In this document: in pieces, positions 17,989 to 29,434 of the stretch | Layout of the letters: every line of letters begins with the position of its first letter | How positions within the stretch are numbered: position 1 is the first letter of the stretch | Source of the DNA: Alphaproteobacteria bacterium | Lineage (GTDB): Bacteria > Pseudomonadota > Alphaproteobacteria > Rhodobacterales > Rhodobacteraceae | Length of the DNA stretch: 64,000 nucleotides | NCBI GenBank assembly: GCA_024280735.1 | Contig: JAJRPO010000021.1 | Coordinates: 1 to 64,000, forward strand | Reading direction: 5' to 3' | Translations under genes and position numbers: made by a program | The notes under the pieces: generated by a model | What the model was told of the DNA's origin: nothing | The model's input: the letters and a program-made list of their open reading frames with translations, nothing else | The model's database searches: none

Positions 17989-18636
17989 CTACAGTTTGGT
18001 TTTACGCAAATATGGCAACACCATTTCAATGCTGCCAAATTTGGCAATCGCATCCGCATCACTCACCGTTGTTGGCACAATCACATCCTGCCCCTCAACC
18101 CAGTTCGCCGGCGTCGCAACCCCGTGTTTTGCGGCGGTCTGCAAGGCATCCAACGCGCGCAGAACCTCGGCGAAATTACGGCCCACATTCATCGGATAGG
18201 TCATCGACAGTTTCAACTGTTTATCTGGCCCAATGATGAAAACCGCCCGCACTGTCGCACTGTCGGCAGGGGTGGCCCCATCCGGCAAATAGGCCTCCGC
18301 GGGCAGCATATCAAAGGCCTTTGACACCGCCAAATCCTGATCCGCAATGATTGGGAAACCCGCCGCTGCGCCGGCATATTCCTCAATATCTGTCTTCCAG
18401 TTCTTGTGGTCCTCCACGCCGTCCACGGAAAGGCCAATCACCTTGGTGCCGCGCTTGGCCCACTCATCCGCCAACTGTGCAACCGCGCCAAACTCGGTGG
18501 TGCAAACCGGAGTGAAATCTTTGGGATGGGAAAACAGGATTGCCCAGCTGTTCCCAATCCAGTCGTGAAACTGAATGCTGCCCTGGTCTGTCTCGGCGGT
18601 AAAATTTGGAACTGTGTCGTTGATACGCAAAGCCAT
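17989..18636 (-). CDS. Peroxiredoxin, 1-Cys/Prx6-like
   Basis: 215 aa; SHPKDFTPVCTTEFGAV, SVDGVEDHKNW, ATPANWVEGQDVIVP. Confidence 0.93.
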   Translation of the reverse strand: MALRINDTVPNFTAETDQGSIQFHDWIGNSWAILFSHPKDFTPVCTTEFGAVAQLADEWAKRGTKVIGLSVDGVEDHKNWKTDIEEYAGAAAGFPIIADQDLAVSKAFDMLPAEAYLPDGATPADSATVRAVFIIGPDKQLKLSMTYPMNVGRNFAEVLRALDALQTAAKHGVATPANWVEGQDVIVPTTVSDADAIAKFGSIEMVLPYLRKTKL

Positions 18637-18710
18637 TTTGCTGTCTCCGTTATGGTTGTCGATTGACCCAAACTTATCCCGAAATCAGCACACTTAAAAG
18701 CGGCATTTGG

Positions 18711-19520
18711 TCACCCGCCCATTATTGCCCGGCGTAAAATATTCAATCCCAGCAGGAAAAACATCACCAGCACGGTTTTTTGAAAAACAGCCGCATCCAG
18801 CTTGCCGCGAAATCTTTCTCCCACCGAAAATCCGATCAGCGCCGGGATCGTCATCGACGCGGACAGCCAGATATTGTTGCCAGCGAGCAACCCCGCCGAC
18901 CAATAACTATACAACAACGGCAAAGAGCCAAGCGTCAGCAACAGCCCCGTGGCGCGGATGAACTCGTCCTTGGAAATACGGCGCGAAATCAGGTATATCA
19001 GGACGGGCGGCCCCCATATCGCCGTCAGCCCCCCCATTATCCCCGCGATGGTCCCTGCCGCGATTTGCGCGTGCAGGTCATATTTGGCAGGCAGTTCCGG
19101 TGGACGCAAAAACAACTGCACCACCGCAAAGATCATCACAGATCCACCCAACGCAAAACTCAGCGTGCGCCCGGAAATACCGTGCGAGACCTGCGCCGTG
19201 ACAAACAGGAAACCACACAGGCAAATTGCAAAAGGCGCATAGCGACGGAATGTTCCGAGAATGCCACCCGCCCGATAACTCTGCCACAGGTTTATCAGGA
19301 ATATCGGGCCGAGCGTCAGAATGATGGCCTGTCGTGGGTCGATCATCATCACCAACAACGATATTGTAATCGTCGGTAGGCCAATCCCGATCAGCCCCTT
19401 GGCCACCCCCGCCACAAGGAAAACCCCCACCGCGATCAATATTTCGTTTTCAGTCAAGCCGGTTATCCACTTTTGATCAAATCTTGTATCAAGTACAAAA
19501 TCTTTCTTGCCATAGCACAA
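18711..19520 (-). CDS. Sulfite exporter TauE/SafE family permease
   Basis: Multi-TM; GVAKGLIGIGLPTITISLLVMMIDPRQAI, GIMGGLTAIWGPPVLIYLIS; exact start uncertain. Confidence 0.85.
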   Translation of the reverse strand: MCYGKKDFVLDTRFDQKWITGLTENEILIAVGVFLVAGVAKGLIGIGLPTITISLLVMMIDPRQAIILTLGPIFLINLWQSYRAGGILGTFRRYAPFAICLCGFLFVTAQVSHGISGRTLSFALGGSVMIFAVVQLFLRPPELPAKYDLHAQIAAGTIAGIMGGLTAIWGPPVLIYLISRRISKDEFIRATGLLLTLGSLPLLYSYWSAGLLAGNNIWLSASMTIPALIGFSVGERFRGKLDAAVFQKTVLVMFFLLGLNILRRAIMGG

Positions 19521-19571
19521 TCAGGGTGTAAATGTCGCACCCAAATTACCCCATTCCTCTAGGAGATTCCC

Positions 19572-21005
19572 ATGTTGGACAAACGCAAATTCTACATCAA
19601 TGGCGCATGGGTTTCACCCGCGAAAACCAACGATTGCAACGTCATTAATCCCGCCACAGAAGAGGTCTGCGCGGTGATTTCATTGGGCGATAAAGCAGAC
19701 ACGGATGCAGCCGTCTTGGGGGCAAGCGCAGCCTTTGACAGTTGGTCAGAAACGCCCCATGCGGAACGTCTGGAACTGCTGAAAAACCTGTATTCCGAAT
19801 ACAAGAAACGCAGCGCCGACATGGCGCTGGCGATCTCTATGGAAATGGGCGCGCCGATTGATTTGGCCAGTACAGCCCAGTTTGGCAGCGGTTTGGGCCA
19901 CATCAAGGGTTTCATCAAAGCCTTTGAAAACTACGAGGCCGAGAGCGCGCCTTGGCCCGACTCCCCGAACGAACGCTTGATCCGCGAACCCATCGGTGTG
20001 TGCGGCATGATCACCCCTTGGAACTGGCCAATGAACCAGGTCACCCTAAAGGTTGTTCCGGCGCTGGCCGTTGGTTGTACCGTGGTGTTGAAACCGTCGG
20101 AAATCGCGCCATTATCCTCCTATATTTTTGCCGAAATCGTCGATGCCGCCGGCTTTCCCAAGGGTGTTTTCAATCTGGTAAACGGTGACGGGCCGGGCGT
20201 TGGCAGCCAGCTTTCCAGCCACCCGGATGTGGATATGATTTCCTTCACCGGATCCACCCGCGCGGGACGTTTGATCACAATTGCGGCGGCGGAAACGGTC
20301 AAGCGGGTAACGCTCGAGTTGGGGGGCAAAGGCGCGAATATCATCTTTGCCGATGCGGATGAAAAGGCCGTAAAACGCGGCGTCATGCAGTGTTTTGGCA
20401 ACACGGGGCAATCGTGCAATTCACCGACACGGATGCTGGTGGAGCGCTCCTATTACGACGAGGCTGTTGAAATTGCTGCCGCCACGGCAGACGCGATGCA
20501 AGTCGGCGACCCAAGCCAGAATGGCCGCCACATGGGGCCTGTTGTCTCCAAGGCGCAATATGACAAAATCCAGGGCCTGATCGAAATCGGCATGGCTGAG
20601 GGCCGCTTGGTTGCCGGTGGACTGGGGCGCCCCGAAAACATGAATCGCGGCTATTTCGTGCGCCCAACCGTGATTGCAGATGTGACCAACGACATGACCA
20701 TCGCCCGCGAGGAGGTCTTTGGCCCGGTGCTGACGATGATCCCGTTTGACACCGAAGCGGAGGCCATCAAAATCGCCAATGACACGGTTTACGGGTTGAC
20801 CAATTACATCCAGACCCAAGACCCTGCCAAGGCCGGCCGCGTGGCGCGCAAGCTGCGCAGTGGCATGGTGCGGGTTAACGGTTTGGACGCGAAACAGGCG
20901 GCACCTTTTGGCGGCTACAAGCAATCCGGCAACGGGCGCGAAGGTGGCATCTGGGGGCTGGAGGATTTCACCGAGTTGAAGCACAGCACGGGGCTGTCCG
21001 ACTGA
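19572..21005 (+). CDS. Aldehyde dehydrogenase family protein
   Basis: 477 aa; PWNWPMNQVTLKVVPALAVGCTVVLKPSE, VTLELGGKGANIIFADAD, GNTGQSCNSPTRMLV. Confidence 0.95.
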   Translation: MLDKRKFYINGAWVSPAKTNDCNVINPATEEVCAVISLGDKADTDAAVLGASAAFDSWSETPHAERLELLKNLYSEYKKRSADMALAISMEMGAPIDLASTAQFGSGLGHIKGFIKAFENYEAESAPWPDSPNERLIREPIGVCGMITPWNWPMNQVTLKVVPALAVGCTVVLKPSEIAPLSSYIFAEIVDAAGFPKGVFNLVNGDGPGVGSQLSSHPDVDMISFTGSTRAGRLITIAAAETVKRVTLELGGKGANIIFADADEKAVKRGVMQCFGNTGQSCNSPTRMLVERSYYDEAVEIAAATADAMQVGDPSQNGRHMGPVVSKAQYDKIQGLIEIGMAEGRLVAGGLGRPENMNRGYFVRPTVIADVTNDMTIAREEVFGPVLTMIPFDTEAEAIKIANDTVYGLTNYIQTQDPAKAGRVARKLRSGMVRVNGLDAKQAAPFGGYKQSGNGREGGIWGLEDFTELKHSTGLSD

Positions 21006-21035
21006 ACAACCACCGCTAAAGCAAGTGAGATCAAC

Positions 21036-21057
21036 AGAGGCAGTTGAGGCTGCCTCT
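21036..21057 (+). terminator. Hairpin downstream of the aldehyde dehydrogenase gene
   Basis: agaggcag-ttgagg-ctgcctct. Confidence 0.45.
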
Positions 21058-21215
21058 TCTCAACTAAACGCCTCTGACATCGTTATTGTTTTCTATATCG
21101 TTAGGAAGCCGGAGGTTTTAAACCACTGTGTGGAAAGTCAAAAACCGCTTGCAGGTCGCCCCCCCTGTGTTCCATTATGCGCCAAAGGGACCGGGAAAAC
21201 CCTGAGGGAGCAAAG

Positions 21216-22397
21216 ATGAAACGCCTAAAATTAGTGATCGCCGCCACCGCCATGAGCGTGTTGGCCGGAACTGCCACCGCTAAGTCCTGCGGCGGCAGTT
21301 TTTCCAGTTTCATGGCTGGCGTAAAAAAAGAGGCCGCGGCAAAGGGACATGCCAAGGGTGACATTAACAAATTCTTCCGCTCTGCTGCGATTGATAAAAA
21401 GGTGCTTAAGGCAGATCGCTCGCAAGGGGTTTTCCGGCTCGATTTTTCAACATTCGCCAAGCGGGTAATCAGCAAGAACCGGATGGATCACGGTAAAAAG
21501 AACCGCCGGAAGTACGATTCAACCTTTAAAAAAGTACAGCGCACTTATGGCGTTGATCCGGCAGTTATTTTGGCCTTCTGGGCCTTGGAAACCGATTATG
21601 GTGCGTTTCAGGGCAATTTCAACACATTGAACGCGTTGATTACCCTAAGCCATGATTGTCGCCGCCCCGACCTGTTCCGGCCACAAATTTTTGCCGCTCT
21701 TTCCCTGTATGAACGGGGTGATTTCTCGCCGACCAAAACCACCGGAGCCTGGGCTGGTGAAATCGGCATGGTGCAAATGCTGCCCGAGGATATTTTGCAC
21801 CGTGGTGTGGATGGCGACGGCGACGGCAAGGTGCGGCTGAAAACCAGCGCGCCCGATGCCTTGATGACTGGCGCGCGGTTGCTGTCTGATCTGGGCTGGC
21901 AGAAAAACCAACCTTGGTTGGTTGAGGTGAAGGTGCCAAAGTCGCTGGACTGGAAAAAATCCGGCCTTGATAAATCAATGTCGATTGGCAAATGGGCCTC
22001 GGCGGGTGTCAAAGCCCGCCATGGGTCGTTGCCAAGTTCAGGTTTGCAGGCCTCTTTGTTGTTGCCACAGGGCCGCAAAGGCCCGGCCTTCCTTGCTTTG
22101 CCTAATTTCAAAGTGTATTTTGAATGGAACAAGTCGTTTGTCTATGTGACTACCGCCGCCTATTTCGCCACACGGCTGGCAGGTGCGCCGGTGTTCACCA
22201 AGGGTAAACCGGACCCGTCCCTGTCAGACAGCCAGATGAAAAACTTGCAGAAAAAGCTGAAAAGGCGCGGCCATGATGTGGGTAAAATTGACGGTATTTT
22301 GGGCGCAAAAACCCGTGCAGCCGTCCAGAAAGAACAGATCCGCCTTAAGCTGCCAGCGGATGCATGGCCCACTGCGGCGCTGGTGAAAAAACTCTAG
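21216..22397 (+). CDS. Lytic murein transglycosylase (MltB-like) with C-terminal peptidoglycan-binding domain
   Basis: Signal peptide; [53 protein letters not shown]-term [24 protein letters not shown]. Confidence 0.92.
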   Translation: MKRLKLVIAATAMSVLAGTATAKSCGGSFSSFMAGVKKEAAAKGHAKGDINKFFRSAAIDKKVLKADRSQGVFRLDFSTFAKRVISKNRMDHGKKNRRKYDSTFKKVQRTYGVDPAVILAFWALETDYGAFQGNFNTLNALITLSHDCRRPDLFRPQIFAALSLYERGDFSPTKTTGAWAGEIGMVQMLPEDILHRGVDGDGDGKVRLKTSAPDALMTGARLLSDLGWQKNQPWLVEVKVPKSLDWKKSGLDKSMSIGKWASAGVKARHGSLPSSGLQASLLLPQGRKGPAFLALPNFKVYFEWNKSFVYVTTAAYFATRLAGAPVFTKGKPDPSLSDSQMKNLQKKLKRRGHDVGKIDGILGAKTRAAVQKEQIRLKLPADAWPTAALVKKL

Positions 22398-23008
22398 CCA
22401 TTCAAGCGCTGTGCAACCACCTGCACAGCGCGCGCGATTGCGGCCTCGATTGACAGCTCCGTGGTATCGATCAGAACCGCGTCATCCGCCGCAACCATCG
22501 GGGCGGTATCGCGCCCTGCATCCAGCGCATCGCGGGCAGTCACATCGGCAAGAACCGTTTCAAACGTGGTGTCGCTGCCCTTGCCGCGCAACTCCTGAAA
22601 CCGCCGCTCGGCGCGGGTTTTGGCATTGGCGGTCACGTATAATTTCACATCCGCATCCGGGCAGATTACAGTACCAATATCGCGCCCATCTAAAATTGCC
22701 CCGCCAAGGCGCGCCGCAAAATCATGCTGGAATGTCAGCAATGCTGCGCGCACTTCGGGGATTATCGCAACCTTGCTGGCTGCCTGTGCCGCCTCGGCGG
22801 TGCGCAGGTTATCCGCAGCCAAATCCGCAATAGTCAGCGATTTCGCCACGGTTTCCGGCGCCGCGCCCGTGTCTATTACTTTGCGGCCAACCGCGCGGTA
22901 CAGCAAACCGGTATCCAGATGCGCAAAGCCAAAATGGGCCGCTACCGCCTTGGAAATAGTCCCTTTGCCCGCCGCCGCTGGACCATCAATTGCCACTGTG
23001 AATTTCAT
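22394..23008 (-). CDS. cmk: (d)CMP kinase
   Basis: [63 protein letters not shown]. Confidence 0.95.
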   Translation of the reverse strand: MKFTVAIDGPAAAGKGTISKAVAAHFGFAHLDTGLLYRAVGRKVIDTGAAPETVAKSLTIADLAADNLRTAEAAQAASKVAIIPEVRAALLTFQHDFAARLGGAILDGRDIGTVICPDADVKLYVTANAKTRAERRFQELRGKGSDTTFETVLADVTARDALDAGRDTAPMVAADDAVLIDTTELSIEAAIARAVQVVAQRLNG

Positions 23009-23585
23009 TTTCACCTCGTTCTTCGCGAAATTTCTTTACAGCGGCCAGCGCCAACAGCGCCAGTAAAACCAGCGATGATGCGGTTATCAAGCCGGATTTC
23101 ATCACCGTCATCTGGCTGGCCGCAGTCACTATCTTGTCAGAAGGCAACATAGGTAAGGCGCGCAACATCCCCCCAACCATGGCGTTTTCTGCATAATCAA
23201 AACCTGCGCCCAGCCAAGGCATCATCGCCAGCAGCCAGCGCAATATCCATGGCCAGCCTCTGGATAAATGGATCAGTGGCACGGCCAGTGAAATGCCGAC
23301 AAGCGCCGGAAACACAAGGTCAAGGCGGTGTTGCACGGACACGTAAAAATCGCGCGCTTTTGGCCCATCTGCAAACAGCGCTGACAGGAAATCACGCCCC
23401 TGATCCGGTGTATAGCCCGCAGGCCGCACATCAAACGGCAGCAACCCAGCCGCCGCAGTGGTCAAAACCGGAAGGCTCCAAACCAACATAGCCGTGTAAA
23501 CGCCCAGCGTCGCCACAACGACCAGCCAGTAGAGTTTCCACAGCCCCGACATACTAGCAGTTATCCCGCGCAACCGGCGCGCCAA
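22986..23585 (-). CDS. Conserved hypothetical integral membrane protein
   Basis: 199 aa, about 4 hydrophobic segments; lies between aroA and cmk; start ambiguous. Confidence 0.65.
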   Translation of the reverse strand: MARRLRGITASMSGLWKLYWLVVVATLGVYTAMLVWSLPVLTTAAAGLLPFDVRPAGYTPDQGRDFLSALFADGPKARDFYVSVQHRLDLVFPALVGISLAVPLIHLSRGWPWILRWLLAMMPWLGAGFDYAENAMVGGMLRALPMLPSDKIVTAASQMTVMKSGLITASSLVLLALLALAAVKKFREERGENEIHSGN

Positions 23586-24900
23586 GCCCTGTCATCAAAT
23601 CCTCAAACACCGGAAAACTGGTGGCAATCGCCCCCGCGTCATCAATGCTGACAGGTTTGACGGTGGCCAGCCCCATACACAGAAACGACATGGCAATCCG
23701 ATGATCGAAGTGGGTTTGGGCAGTGATACCGCCTGCGACATCGCCGTCCTGACCATGCACAATCAGGAAATCCTCGCCCTCCTCAACCTTGACACCCATG
23801 GCTTCCAAGCCGCGCGCCATAGCATCGATGCGGTCACATTCCTTGACCCGCAATTCCTTAACCCCGCGCATCACGGTTTTACCGCTGGCGAATGCTGCAA
23901 GGGCTGACAGGATCGGGTATTCGTCGATCATCGAGGGCGCGCGCTCTGGTGGCACTTCGATGCCGCGCAGCTGGCTGGCACGGACTCGCAGATCGGCCAC
24001 CGGCTCGCCACCTTCCTCGCGCTCGTTCTCATAGGTAATATCAGCCCCCATTTCCAGCAGAGTGGTCAGCAGACCCGCGCGCGTTGGGTTCAGCCCAATG
24101 TTGGGCAGCAAGATTTCAGAGCCTTCAACCAGCAGCGCCGCCGCTATTGGAAAGGCGGCAGAGCTGGGATCACGTGGCACAGCAATGCTCAAGGGTTTCA
24201 GCTCCGGCTGGCCTTGCAGGGTGATGGCGTAGCCTTGGGCTGTCTTCACAGTCTCGATCTCGGCCCCAAAACCGCGCAACATGCGTTCGGTGTGATCGCG
24301 GGTTTTTTCGCGCTCAATCAACACCGTTTCACCGGGCGCATTCAGGCCCGCCAGCAGCACCGCCGATTTGACCTGCGCCGAGGGCACAGGAGAGGTATAT
24401 TGTGCGGGCATCGGATCACGCGCACCAACCATGGTCAGCGGCAACATGCCTTTATCGCGCCCGACGGACGTTGCGCCAAACAGGGTCAAAGGGTCCAGAA
24501 TGCGCCCCATGGGCCGCGAGCGCAGCGAGGCGTCGCCGGTAAACGTGGTGGTAATCGGCGTGGTTGCCATTGCCCCCATAATCAGCCGAACGCCAGTACC
24601 GGCATTACCACAATCAATGATGTCCTCCGGCTCGCCAAAACCGCCAACGCCGACACCGTTCACCAGCCATTCGCCCTCATCTATACGCTGTATATCCGCC
24701 CCGAACGCCGCCATTGCCTTGCCGGTGTCCAGCACATCCTGCCCTTCCAGCAATCCGGTAATATGGGTTTCGCCAACTGTCAGCGCGCCCAAGATAAACG
24801 CCCGGTGCGAAACCGATTTATCGCCGGGAATAAGTGCTGTACCGCGCAAAGGCGGGGATTTGCGTGCTGTCATCGGGATCGGGGTGCCGTGGTCTGCCAT
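23554..24900 (-). CDS. aroA: 3-phosphoshikimate 1-carboxyvinyltransferase (EPSP synthase)
   Basis: 448 aa; [45 protein letters not shown]. Confidence 0.96.
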   Translation of the reverse strand: MADHGTPIPMTARKSPPLRGTALIPGDKSVSHRAFILGALTVGETHITGLLEGQDVLDTGKAMAAFGADIQRIDEGEWLVNGVGVGGFGEPEDIIDCGNAGTGVRLIMGAMATTPITTTFTGDASLRSRPMGRILDPLTLFGATSVGRDKGMLPLTMVGARDPMPAQYTSPVPSAQVKSAVLLAGLNAPGETVLIEREKTRDHTERMLRGFGAEIETVKTAQGYAITLQGQPELKPLSIAVPRDPSSAAFPIAAALLVEGSEILLPNIGLNPTRAGLLTTLLEMGADITYENEREEGGEPVADLRVRASQLRGIEVPPERAPSMIDEYPILSALAAFASGKTVMRGVKELRVKECDRIDAMARGLEAMGVKVEEGEDFLIVHGQDGDVAGGITAQTHFDHRIAMSFLCMGLATVKPVSIDDAGAIATSFPVFEDLMTGLGAPVARDNC

Positions 24901-24969
24901 GGGGGAATTCCTGTGCGTCGGTTAGTTGCAAATGGCTATAGACGATCGGGGCAACAGCGACAATGGCTC

Positions 24970-25665
24970 CTAACTGTAAAGAGCAGTAATCTCGCGCACT
25001 AGTTTACGCCGCATCGCGCTAAAGAAACCCGCATAATCCGGTGTTTTCTCTACAAAAGCAGCCGGCCCACCGATCACTGTATCACGGTAATAGGCAACCA
25101 GATTGTCATCTTTGGAGGTAATCGCCAGCCCGTTGATTGTCACGCCTGCCGCAGCTGCTATATCGCTGTCGATGCGCGGCGAGTGGTTTACGTTGTTGCT
25201 GCCGTCACCTGCGATATCGATAATCAAACGTGTGGCGTCAGCCGGCCCCCTGAACAACATTTTTTGGCAAAACACAATCGAACCGCCGATATCCGTCGCG
25301 CCACCATAATACCAGCGGTCCGAATTCCGCACCAAACTGGCAACGCGCGCCAAATCTTCGCGGTTTGCGACACGCAGCCAATCGGTTTTGACCTCTTGCT
25401 CCTGAAAACCGGACCACTGCATAACACTTATCGCGATCACTCCATTTGGGCCGGACGTAACCGCTTGCGCCACTTCGTCAGTATCAAGCGCACGGGCCAG
25501 ACCTTCCCGCATCAACTCAAATTCATCGCCTGTTACGCTTGAGGAAACATCCAAGGCAATCACCAAAGCCACGTCAATCCCGCCCAGCGAATTCCAGGGT
25601 GCCATTACCGGGTCGTTTTCCAATTCCATACTGCCCCCAATCGAGGTCAGCCTAGCAACAGCCAA
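24970..25665 (-). CDS. DUF1194 (VWA-like) domain protein
   Basis: VALVIALDVSSSVTGDEFELMREGLARAL, IDIAGDGSNN, INGLAI. Confidence 0.85.
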   Translation of the reverse strand: MAVARLTSIGGSMELENDPVMAPWNSLGGIDVALVIALDVSSSVTGDEFELMREGLARALDTDEVAQAVTSGPNGVIAISVMQWSGFQEQEVKTDWLRVANREDLARVASLVRNSDRWYYGGATDIGGSIVFCQKMLFRGPADATRLIIDIAGDGSNNVNHSPRIDSDIAAAAGVTINGLAITSKDDNLVAYYRDTVIGGPAAFVEKTPDYAGFFSAMRRKLVREITALYS

Positions 25666-25685
25666 TTTTAAATCAACAAATCACT

Positions 25686-26636
25686 TTACGTCGGGTTGAT
25701 CTCGACCATCCGCGCCCGCAAGACATCGCTCATTTCGGCCTGATCTTTGCGCATTTCCTGAATCATCCAGTCGCGAATATCTTCAACCACCGAGCGCATC
25801 GGTGTCAGGTTAGACGCCAGAATATGATAGCGCCGCCCCGTCTTAACCACTTGTGTGCAGGCAGGTACCAAGCTGCCGTCGATAAGTTGACGGGCGGTTT
25901 CCGGAGCCCAGGCCAATGCGATCCCTTGCCCTTGCAGCGCGGCCTGAATCGTACTGGCAAAATCCGAAAACCGAATGGACAGGTGACTGCTCGAAGTGCT
26001 GCGCCCCGTGGCATGTAAGTATTCATCTATGGAATACCTTTGCTGCGCCCCCTCAAGCAAAGTGTGCAGCCGGCCTTTGATCGGTTGGTCCAATGTACCG
26101 TATTCAGCCAGGTAATCGGGCGTACAAAGTGCCAGTATGCGTTCGTCGGCAAACGGCCAGCGGTGCATATTCGCATCCTCGGGGTTTGACAGGCGCACCC
26201 ACAGGTCAACGTCTTTGGCCACATCGCTAATGTCGCTACTAAAGGTTTGGAAATTCAGGCTCACCGCCGGAAAGTTCATCTTGAACGCCTGCATGCGTGG
26301 TAAAAACCAATAATTAACGGCGGTGGTGGACATGGAAATTGACACGTTTTCAAGACTTTCATTCTGATGCCCAATGTCGCGCAGGGTTTCGATGATACTG
26401 TTAAAAGCTGTCGAAGTGGTCCGGAAAAGGCGGTCGCCATTCTGTGTCAATTCAATCCAGCGACCATGGCGATTGAACAACGGGTAGCCTAGATGTGCCT
26501 CCAACCCGCTGATGGAGCGGCTGATTGCCGGTTGCGTCACGTTCAGCTCCCGCGCGGCACTGGAAAAACTGCCCAATCGAGCCACTACTTCGAAAGTGAA
26601 CAACGAATTTGTGGACGGAACTTGGCGACGCAACAT
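25686..26636 (-). CDS. LysR family transcriptional regulator
   Basis: N-term HTH TFEVVARLGSFSSAARELNVTQPAISRSISGLEAHLGYPLFNRHGR; divergent from the ABC operon. Confidence 0.95.
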   Translation of the reverse strand: MLRRQVPSTNSLFTFEVVARLGSFSSAARELNVTQPAISRSISGLEAHLGYPLFNRHGRWIELTQNGDRLFRTTSTAFNSIIETLRDIGHQNESLENVSISMSTTAVNYWFLPRMQAFKMNFPAVSLNFQTFSSDISDVAKDVDLWVRLSNPEDANMHRWPFADERILALCTPDYLAEYGTLDQPIKGRLHTLLEGAQQRYSIDEYLHATGRSTSSSHLSIRFSDFASTIQAALQGQGIALAWAPETARQLIDGSLVPACTQVVKTGRRYHILASNLTPMRSVVEDIRDWMIQEMRKDQAEMSDVLRARMVEINPT

Positions 26637-26740
26637 GATATACCCTCAAGTTATACTAACTATCATTATTATTACGGTTTCCTTTCCCGCGCAAGCCGGA
26701 CATTTTAGAAATAGCCATAGAACTACAGGGAGTAATAACT

Positions 26741-28369
26741 ATGACAGAATCCAAGGGAAAATCCCCTACTATCAACAGCTTGTCCCATACGGACCAAGAT
26801 ATGGTCAAATCCGGCCTGAGTCGCGGCGTATCGCGCCGTGTCGTAATGGGCTGGCTAATGGCCGGCGGCGCAACAGTTGCAGGCGCTGGTTCCATCGTTG
26901 CATCCGCTACCAAAGCGGTTGCAGCCATGGCGCAAAAAGGCGGCACGATCAAATTCGCGTCAGATTTGCACGGCCCATCCGATACGCTTGATCCGGGTCT
27001 CAACACCTCGACAATCGACTATTCACGTGGTCGCGCGCACTATAACGGTCTGGTACAATTCAACGACGACACATCTGTACGCCCAGAACTGGCTGAGGAG
27101 TTTTCATCAAACGCTGACAACACCGAGTGGACATTCAAGCTGCGCCAAGGCGTGACATTCCATGACGGCAGTAGCTTTACCGCTGATGATGTTATGTATT
27201 CCATGGGTCGCCACTACGGCGAAAAATCCACCTCTACAGCGAAGACTTTGGTTTCAGATGTGGCTGAATGGGTTCGCGTTGACGAATACACCGTCAAAGC
27301 GAAAATGTCGGGTCCAAATGGCGATCTGCCGAAAATTCTTGCGACATCTCAGTTCAAGATCATCAAAGACGGCACCACAGATTTCCAAAACCCAATGGGC
27401 ACAGGCCCGTTCAAGCTGGCCGATTATCAACCAGGTGTTCGTTCCTTGCACACACGCAATGAAGATTACTGGCGCGATGGTCCGAACGCTGACTCGCTGG
27501 AAATTTTCGCGATCACTGACAAAGTGGCCCGCACCAGCGCGTTGCTGTCTGGCGACATTGACTTGATGCAAGGCCTCGACCCTAAAGCGATTCCTCAAAT
27601 TGAATCCGCTCCGGGTGTTGGCATTTGGTCAGTTGCTTCCGGCGCTTATATTGGTATCGTTTGCATGACCAATACGTCACCAGGCGACAATAAAGATTTC
27701 GTTTTGGCGATGAAATACATCCAGCGTCGCGAAAAAATCGTGCGCTCGATCCTGAAAGGTCAAGGCACGGTTGGCAACGACAACCCAATCAATGCCGCGT
27801 ATGGCCCTGATTTCTGTTCTGACCTGCCAATCCGTCAGCATGATCTGGACAAAGCCAAGTTCCACCTGAAAAAATCAGGTATTACCGAGGCAACAATCCA
27901 AGTTGCAGAAGTTGCACCGGGCACAACCGATGTGGTTCTGCTGATGCAGCGCGAAGCACAAAAAATTGGCCTGAAACTGAACATCAACAAAGTGCCGAAT
28001 GATGGCTACTGGGGTGCTGTTTGGATGAAAACGCCAATGAACGTGACAACGTGGAACATGCGTCCAACAGCAAACGTGATGATGAATCTGGCATTTGCGC
28101 CAGATGCACCATGGAACGATAGCCTGTGGGCAAATGAGCGGATGGGCCAGTTGCTGGTTGAATCCCGTGCGGTTACTGATGCAGCGTTGCGTCACGAGAT
28201 GTATTGCGAAATGCAAACCCTCATCTCTGAAAACAGCGGCATGATCATTCCGGCACACCGGAACTATCTGGATGCGAAATCCGACAACGTTGAGGGCATC
28301 GGTACTATGCCTCTCGGTTCACTCGGTGGCTATGAGTGGCCAGAATTCGCCTTCCGCACAGACCTGTAA
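26741..28369 (+). CDS. ABC transporter substrate-binding protein, family 5, Tat signal
   Basis: 542 aa; SRRVVMGWLMAGGATVAGAGSIVASA; RQGVTFHDGSSFTADDVMYSMGR, MGTGPFKLADYQPG. Confidence 0.93.
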   Translation: MTESKGKSPTINSLSHTDQDMVKSGLSRGVSRRVVMGWLMAGGATVAGAGSIVASATKAVAAMAQKGGTIKFASDLHGPSDTLDPGLNTSTIDYSRGRAHYNGLVQFNDDTSVRPELAEEFSSNADNTEWTFKLRQGVTFHDGSSFTADDVMYSMGRHYGEKSTSTAKTLVSDVAEWVRVDEYTVKAKMSGPNGDLPKILATSQFKIIKDGTTDFQNPMGTGPFKLADYQPGVRSLHTRNEDYWRDGPNADSLEIFAITDKVARTSALLSGDIDLMQGLDPKAIPQIESAPGVGIWSVASGAYIGIVCMTNTSPGDNKDFVLAMKYIQRREKIVRSILKGQGTVGNDNPINAAYGPDFCSDLPIRQHDLDKAKFHLKKSGITEATIQVAEVAPGTTDVVLLMQREAQKIGLKLNINKVPNDGYWGAVWMKTPMNVTTWNMRPTANVMMNLAFAPDAPWNDSLWANERMGQLLVESRAVTDAALRHEMYCEMQTLISENSGMIIPAHRNYLDAKSDNVEGIGTMPLGSLGGYEWPEFAFRTDL

Positions 28370-28475
28370 TTACAGGCTGACAAGAATATCGCGGGCCTTA
28401 AGTGGCCCGCGACCCAAAACCCGCCGCTCACGAGTGGGTCGTAATCAAACACCACAGCCAGGAGGGTTACACATC

Positions 28476-29423
28476 ATGCAACGCATGGTTATTCAACGCA
28501 TCATTATCGGTTTTATCACCCTCTGGGTGGTGTCCGTGTTGGTTTTCATCGGTACATCCATTTTGCCCGGCGACGTGGCGGAAATTGTGCTGGGGCAAAC
28601 CGCCACCCCTGAATCGCTTGCCGCCTATAGGGCCGAGCGCGGGTTGGACCAACCCTTGTATATGCAATACCTAACCTGGCTTGGTGGCATGTTCACTGGC
28701 GACCTCGGAACCTCAAAGGCTGGCGGGGCATCGATCTCCAGCCTGATTAGCGGACGATTTGGCAACACCATGTTGTTGGCTGGCATTGTGGCAATTATTT
28801 CCGTACCGATGTCTGTTGTTCTGGGCCTGCTGGCCGCGATGTATCCCGGCACCTGGATTGACCGTATCCTGACATTTGGCACGCTCAGCCTTATTTCGGT
28901 TCCTGAATTCTTTATTGCTACCTTCATGGTGCTGATCTTTGCAGTGCAACTACAATGGCTGCCTGCAATTGCCACCATGTCGCCGGAAGCGTCCTTCTGG
29001 GAAACAATCGGCAGTATGGCGATGCCGTTGATCACCCTGATTATCGTGGTGGCTGCGCAAATGATCCGCATGACCCGCGCTGGTATTCTGAACGTGATGA
29101 ACTCGCCTTATATCGAGATGGCAATCCTGAAAGGAGTGAAGCGCAAGCGCATCATCCTGCGTCACGCATTTTACAACGCCATCGGGCCTATCGTGAACGT
29201 GATCGCCCTGAACCTCGCCTATCTGGTGTCGGGTGTGGTGATCGTGGAAACGATTTTCGCATACCCTGGCCTTGCCAAGCTGATGATCGACGGGGTTCAA
29301 ACCCGCGACCTGCCATTGGTACAAGCCTGTGCGATGATCTTTTGCGGCACTTATGTGATTTTAATTATTATGGCTGATGTGGCGGCAATTCTGTCGAACC
29401 CACGTTTGCGCAATCCGAAATAG
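28476..29423 (+). CDS. ABC transporter permease (DppB-like)
   Basis: MQRMVIQRIIIGFITLWVVSVLVFIGTSILPGDVAEIVLGQ, EMAILKGVKRKRIILRHAFYNAIGPIVNVI; SD ggaggg upstream. Confidence 0.93.
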   Translation: MQRMVIQRIIIGFITLWVVSVLVFIGTSILPGDVAEIVLGQTATPESLAAYRAERGLDQPLYMQYLTWLGGMFTGDLGTSKAGGASISSLISGRFGNTMLLAGIVAIISVPMSVVLGLLAAMYPGTWIDRILTFGTLSLISVPEFFIATFMVLIFAVQLQWLPAIATMSPEASFWETIGSMAMPLITLIIVVAAQMIRMTRAGILNVMNSPYIEMAILKGVKRKRIILRHAFYNAIGPIVNVIALNLAYLVSGVVIVETIFAYPGLAKLMIDGVQTRDLPLVQACAMIFCGTYVILIIMADVAAILSNPRLRNPK

Positions 29424-29434
29424 GGGGGCAAGAC